This document shows positions 14,289 through 15,830 of a stretch of 15,830 nucleotides of DNA, in pieces. Positions within the stretch are counted from its first letter, which is position 1. Every line of letters begins with the position of its first letter. This DNA is from an uncultured Lachnobacterium sp. (GTDB lineage Bacteria; Bacillota; Clostridia; Lachnospirales; Lachnospiraceae): assembly GCA_900552085.1 (NCBI GenBank), contig URYB01000021.1, forward strand, positions 1-15,830, read 5' to 3'. A program made the position numbers and the translations under genes. The notes under the pieces were generated by a model that ran no database searches, was not told the origin of the DNA, and saw only the letters and a list, made by a program, of their open reading frames with translations.

Positions 14289-15521
14289 TTATTCGGCGGT
14301 ACTGTTGATTGCCGATGCAAAATCTGCTTTCAGATCTTCAATATCTTCGATGCCGACGCTGATACGGATCATATCATCGTAAACGGCTGCGTCCGCTTTT
14401 TCCTGTTCGGTACTGTGTGCCGCCAATGTCGATTCCGGATGTACGATCAATGTCTTCGTATCTCCAATGTTGGAAACAATCTGCGGAATCTTCACCGTAT
14501 TCATAATGGAAAAAGCCCGTTCCTTGCTTCCGACCCGGATCGTTAATATCGCTCCGTATCTGCCATCTAATAACCGGTCTGCTACCTCATGCCATGGGCT
14601 CGATTCCAGCCCCGGATAATTTACGGTGATTCCCGGTATCTCTTCTAAGTAAGCCGCAAGCTGCGCTGCATTGTCACACGCCCGCTCCATGCGAAGTCCT
14701 AACGTCTCCATGCCAAGCAGGTTGTAATACGCCGTCTGCGGCGCCATACAGGCTCCCATGTTCCGGAACAGTCCGTTGCGGAGCTTTGCTGTAAAAGCAA
14801 ATCTGCCGAACTTTACATAATCTTTCATGCCCGGATACCGGCTGACATCCCATTTAAAACGACCGCCGTCGGTGATCACACCGCTGATTGCGCTGCTGTT
14901 GCCATTGATGTACTTGGAAGTGGAATTGATGACCACATCCGCGCCGAGTGTCAATGGCTGAACCAGAAACGCCGTCGCTACCGTGTTATCGATAATCAGT
15001 GGTATCTGATGCTTCTTTGCAATCTCGGCCCATGCCGGAATGTCAGTCACATCCAGCTTTGGATTGCCGATTGTCTCTGCAAACAAAGCGCGCGTCCGAT
15101 CGGTAATCGCATTCTCAACGGTCTGCATATCCGTCGCATCCACAAAGATTGTCCGGATGCCGAACGCTTCCAGATCATGGAACAGATCAATGGTTCCACC
15201 GTAAAGGCTTGTGCTTGTGATGATCTCATCTCCGCTGCCAACAATATTGAGCAATGCATTCGTGATGGCTGCCATACCGGATGCACATGCCACGGAAGCT
15301 GCTCCTTTTTCCAGAACGGTCATGCGCTCCTCGAACGCTGCGATCGTCGGGTTATTGATTCTCGTATAAGAATATCCAGCAGCTTTATTATGAAACAGCT
15401 TCTCATGCTGCTCCGCCGAAGGCTGGAAAAAAGCACTGGACTGGTACACAGGTGTCAGTGTTGCTCCGGTAACCGGATCGCCTGTTTTTGTACCATGTAA
15501 TAGTTCTGTATTGAATCCCAT
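14289..15521 (-). CDS. metY: O-acetylhomoserine sulfhydrylase (MetY-type, PLP-dependent)
   Basis: 410-residue enzyme of the Cys/Met metabolism PLP family, which joins sulfide (or a carrier thiocarboxylate) to O-acetyl-homoserine to give homocysteine for methionine synthesis. The opening FNTELLHG (3-10), the segment SYTRINNPT (51-59), SGMAAI (81-86), Asp178 (LIIDNT) and the PLP lysine Lys203 (NSTSKYINGNSS) are all in place. Family members are usually 420-430 residues, so it is slightly short, but both ends look complete. AAGGG lies 8 bases before the ATG. It leads the operon, directly after the promoter, and would be the final sulfur acceptor. Cystathionine gamma-synthase or methionine lyase are less likely, given the sequence style and the neighbours. 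Confidence 0.92.
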   Translation of the reverse strand: MGFNTELLHGTKTGDPVTGATLTPVYQSSAFFQPSAEQHEKLFHNKAAGYSYTRINNPTIAAFEERMTVLEKGAASVACASGMAAITNALLNIVGSGDEIITSTSLYGGTIDLFHDLEAFGIRTIFVDATDMQTVENAITDRTRALFAETIGNPKLDVTDIPAWAEIAKKHQIPLIIDNTVATAFLVQPLTLGADVVINSTSKYINGNSSAISGVITDGGRFKWDVSRYPGMKDYVKFGRFAFTAKLRNGLFRNMGACMAPQTAYYNLLGMETLGLRMERACDNAAQLAAYLEEIPGITVNYPGLESSPWHEVADRLLDGRYGAILTIRVGSKERAFSIMNTVKIPQIVSNIGDTKTLIVHPESTLAAHSTEQEKADAAVYDDMIRISVGIEDIEDLKADFASAINSTAE

Positions 15522-15547
15522 TTTCTTTTCCCTTAATTCATACTTTT

Positions 15548-15626
15548 CTAGTAGGTTTAATATGTTATAAACACTATACCGCTCTAAAGTATGTTTGTCA
15601 AGATATAATTTACACTATTTTACTAG
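15548..15626. promoter_or_regulatory. Candidate operator sites around the operon promoter
   Basis: ATAC (15576-15579) and GTAT (15589-15592) form an inverted repeat with a 9-base gap over the -10 and spacer. CTAGTA (15548-15553) and its reverse complement TACTAG (15621-15626) flank the promoter. These are candidates for binding by the operon's own Rrf2 regulator; no established consensus was matched. The rest of the 309-base gap 15522-15830 shows only the hairpins described below and no clear complete gene. Confidence 0.35.
15573..15601 (-). promoter_or_regulatory. Strong promoter of the sulfur-transfer operon
   Basis: On the minus strand a perfect TTGACA (15601-15596), 17 bases, TATAGT (15578-15573). 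The predicted leader to the metY start is only about 45 bases, too short for a SAM or T-box riboswitch, so control is more likely by a DNA-binding protein. Confidence 0.85.
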
Positions 15627-15686
15627 GAATACTAAGATATGGATTTTGACTTGCATTTTAAGGAGTCCGATTAAGTTTTAAAAAGC

Positions 15687-15713
15687 AAAAAAAGGGGCTG
15701 TAAAATAAGTCCC
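15687..15713 (-). terminator. Terminator-like hairpin for something upstream of the operon
   Basis: On the minus strand GGGACT (15713-15708) pairs with AGCCCC (15699-15694) around an 8-base loop, followed by seven T (15693-15687). It would stop minus-strand transcription entering from beyond the right edge before it reaches metY. A GGGGCTGT start is also seen at ends of some insertion sequences. Confidence 0.65.
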
Positions 15714-15719
15714 TAATAA

Positions 15720-15757
15720 GAAACGCCAACTCCGGCAAATGTCGATTTTGGCGTTTC
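15720..15757. repeat. Perfect inverted repeat near the right edge
   Basis: GAAACGCCAA (15720-15729) and TTGGCGTTTC (15748-15757) form a perfect 10-base stem with an 18-base interior that can pair further. It is higher in GC than its surroundings. It may be a second terminator or part of the end of a mobile element outside the window. Confidence 0.6.
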
Positions 15758-15830
15758 TTTGTATGAATTTTTCTGTTTTTGAACAGGTCTGCATCTTTGG
15801 GTATAAAAAATGGTGCATTTAATAAAGCTC

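Noticed and set aside
15522..15572. SAM or T-box riboswitch before metY
   Set aside because: The predicted leader is only about 45 bases, too short for either element.

Overview
The window looks like the chromosome of a low-to-mid GC anaerobic Firmicute, most likely a Lachnospiraceae-type gut Clostridium relative. This rests on strong AGGAGG-type ribosome sites, TTGACA/TATAAT promoters, BlaI/M56 and Rrf2 regulators, and protein sequences that read like clostridial versions of each family. The species cannot be fixed from the sequence alone.

Layout. Bases 1-880 (-) carry the N-terminal ~293 residues of an RsmF-type rRNA cytosine methyltransferase that runs off the left edge; it diverges from an HD-GYP cyclic-di-GMP phosphodiesterase-like protein (1064-2164, +). 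That gene converges on a two-gene minus-strand unit, a six-to-seven-helix membrane protein of the AIG1/Pr6Pr type followed by a membrane-anchored D-Ala-D-Ala carboxypeptidase, with a shared terminator between them. Next come ThrH (4181-4786), an NSS sodium symporter that appears to have lost about 90 internal residues (4899-5954), and a BlaI repressor/M56 metallopeptidase sensor pair (7886-6104). A small XRE regulator (8069-8428, +) diverges from blaI and has a conspicuous direct repeat upstream. A small RelA/SpoT-type alarmone synthetase and a NUDIX hydrolase follow, each on the minus strand.

The most interesting region is a nine-gene minus-strand operon from about 15601 down to 9920: metY, a compact siroheme/ferredoxin sulfite reductase-like protein, a TusA-like protein, a thioredoxin-like protein with a CIPC site, a ThiS/MoaD-type sulfur carrier ending GGGSF, an E1-like (ThiF/MoeB) activating enzyme, a JAMM metalloprotease, thioredoxin reductase, and a CymR-like Rrf2 regulator. 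One promoter (TTGACA-17-TATAGT) precedes it and one terminator follows it; genes overlap or lie within 40 bp of each other. The content matches the protein-thiocarboxylate route to homocysteine (HcyS/HcyF/HcyD/MetY/Sir) known from Wolinella succinogenes. In this model sulfite is reduced to sulfide, the carrier's two extra C-terminal residues are clipped by the JAMM protease to expose a GG end, the E1-like enzyme loads sulfur as a thiocarboxylate, and MetY transfers it to an O-acyl-homoserine. The added TusA, thioredoxin, TrxB and Rrf2 genes suggest a self-contained redox, delivery and control module. The right edge (15687-15757) has two hairpins that may end a gene or an insertion sequence lying outside the window.
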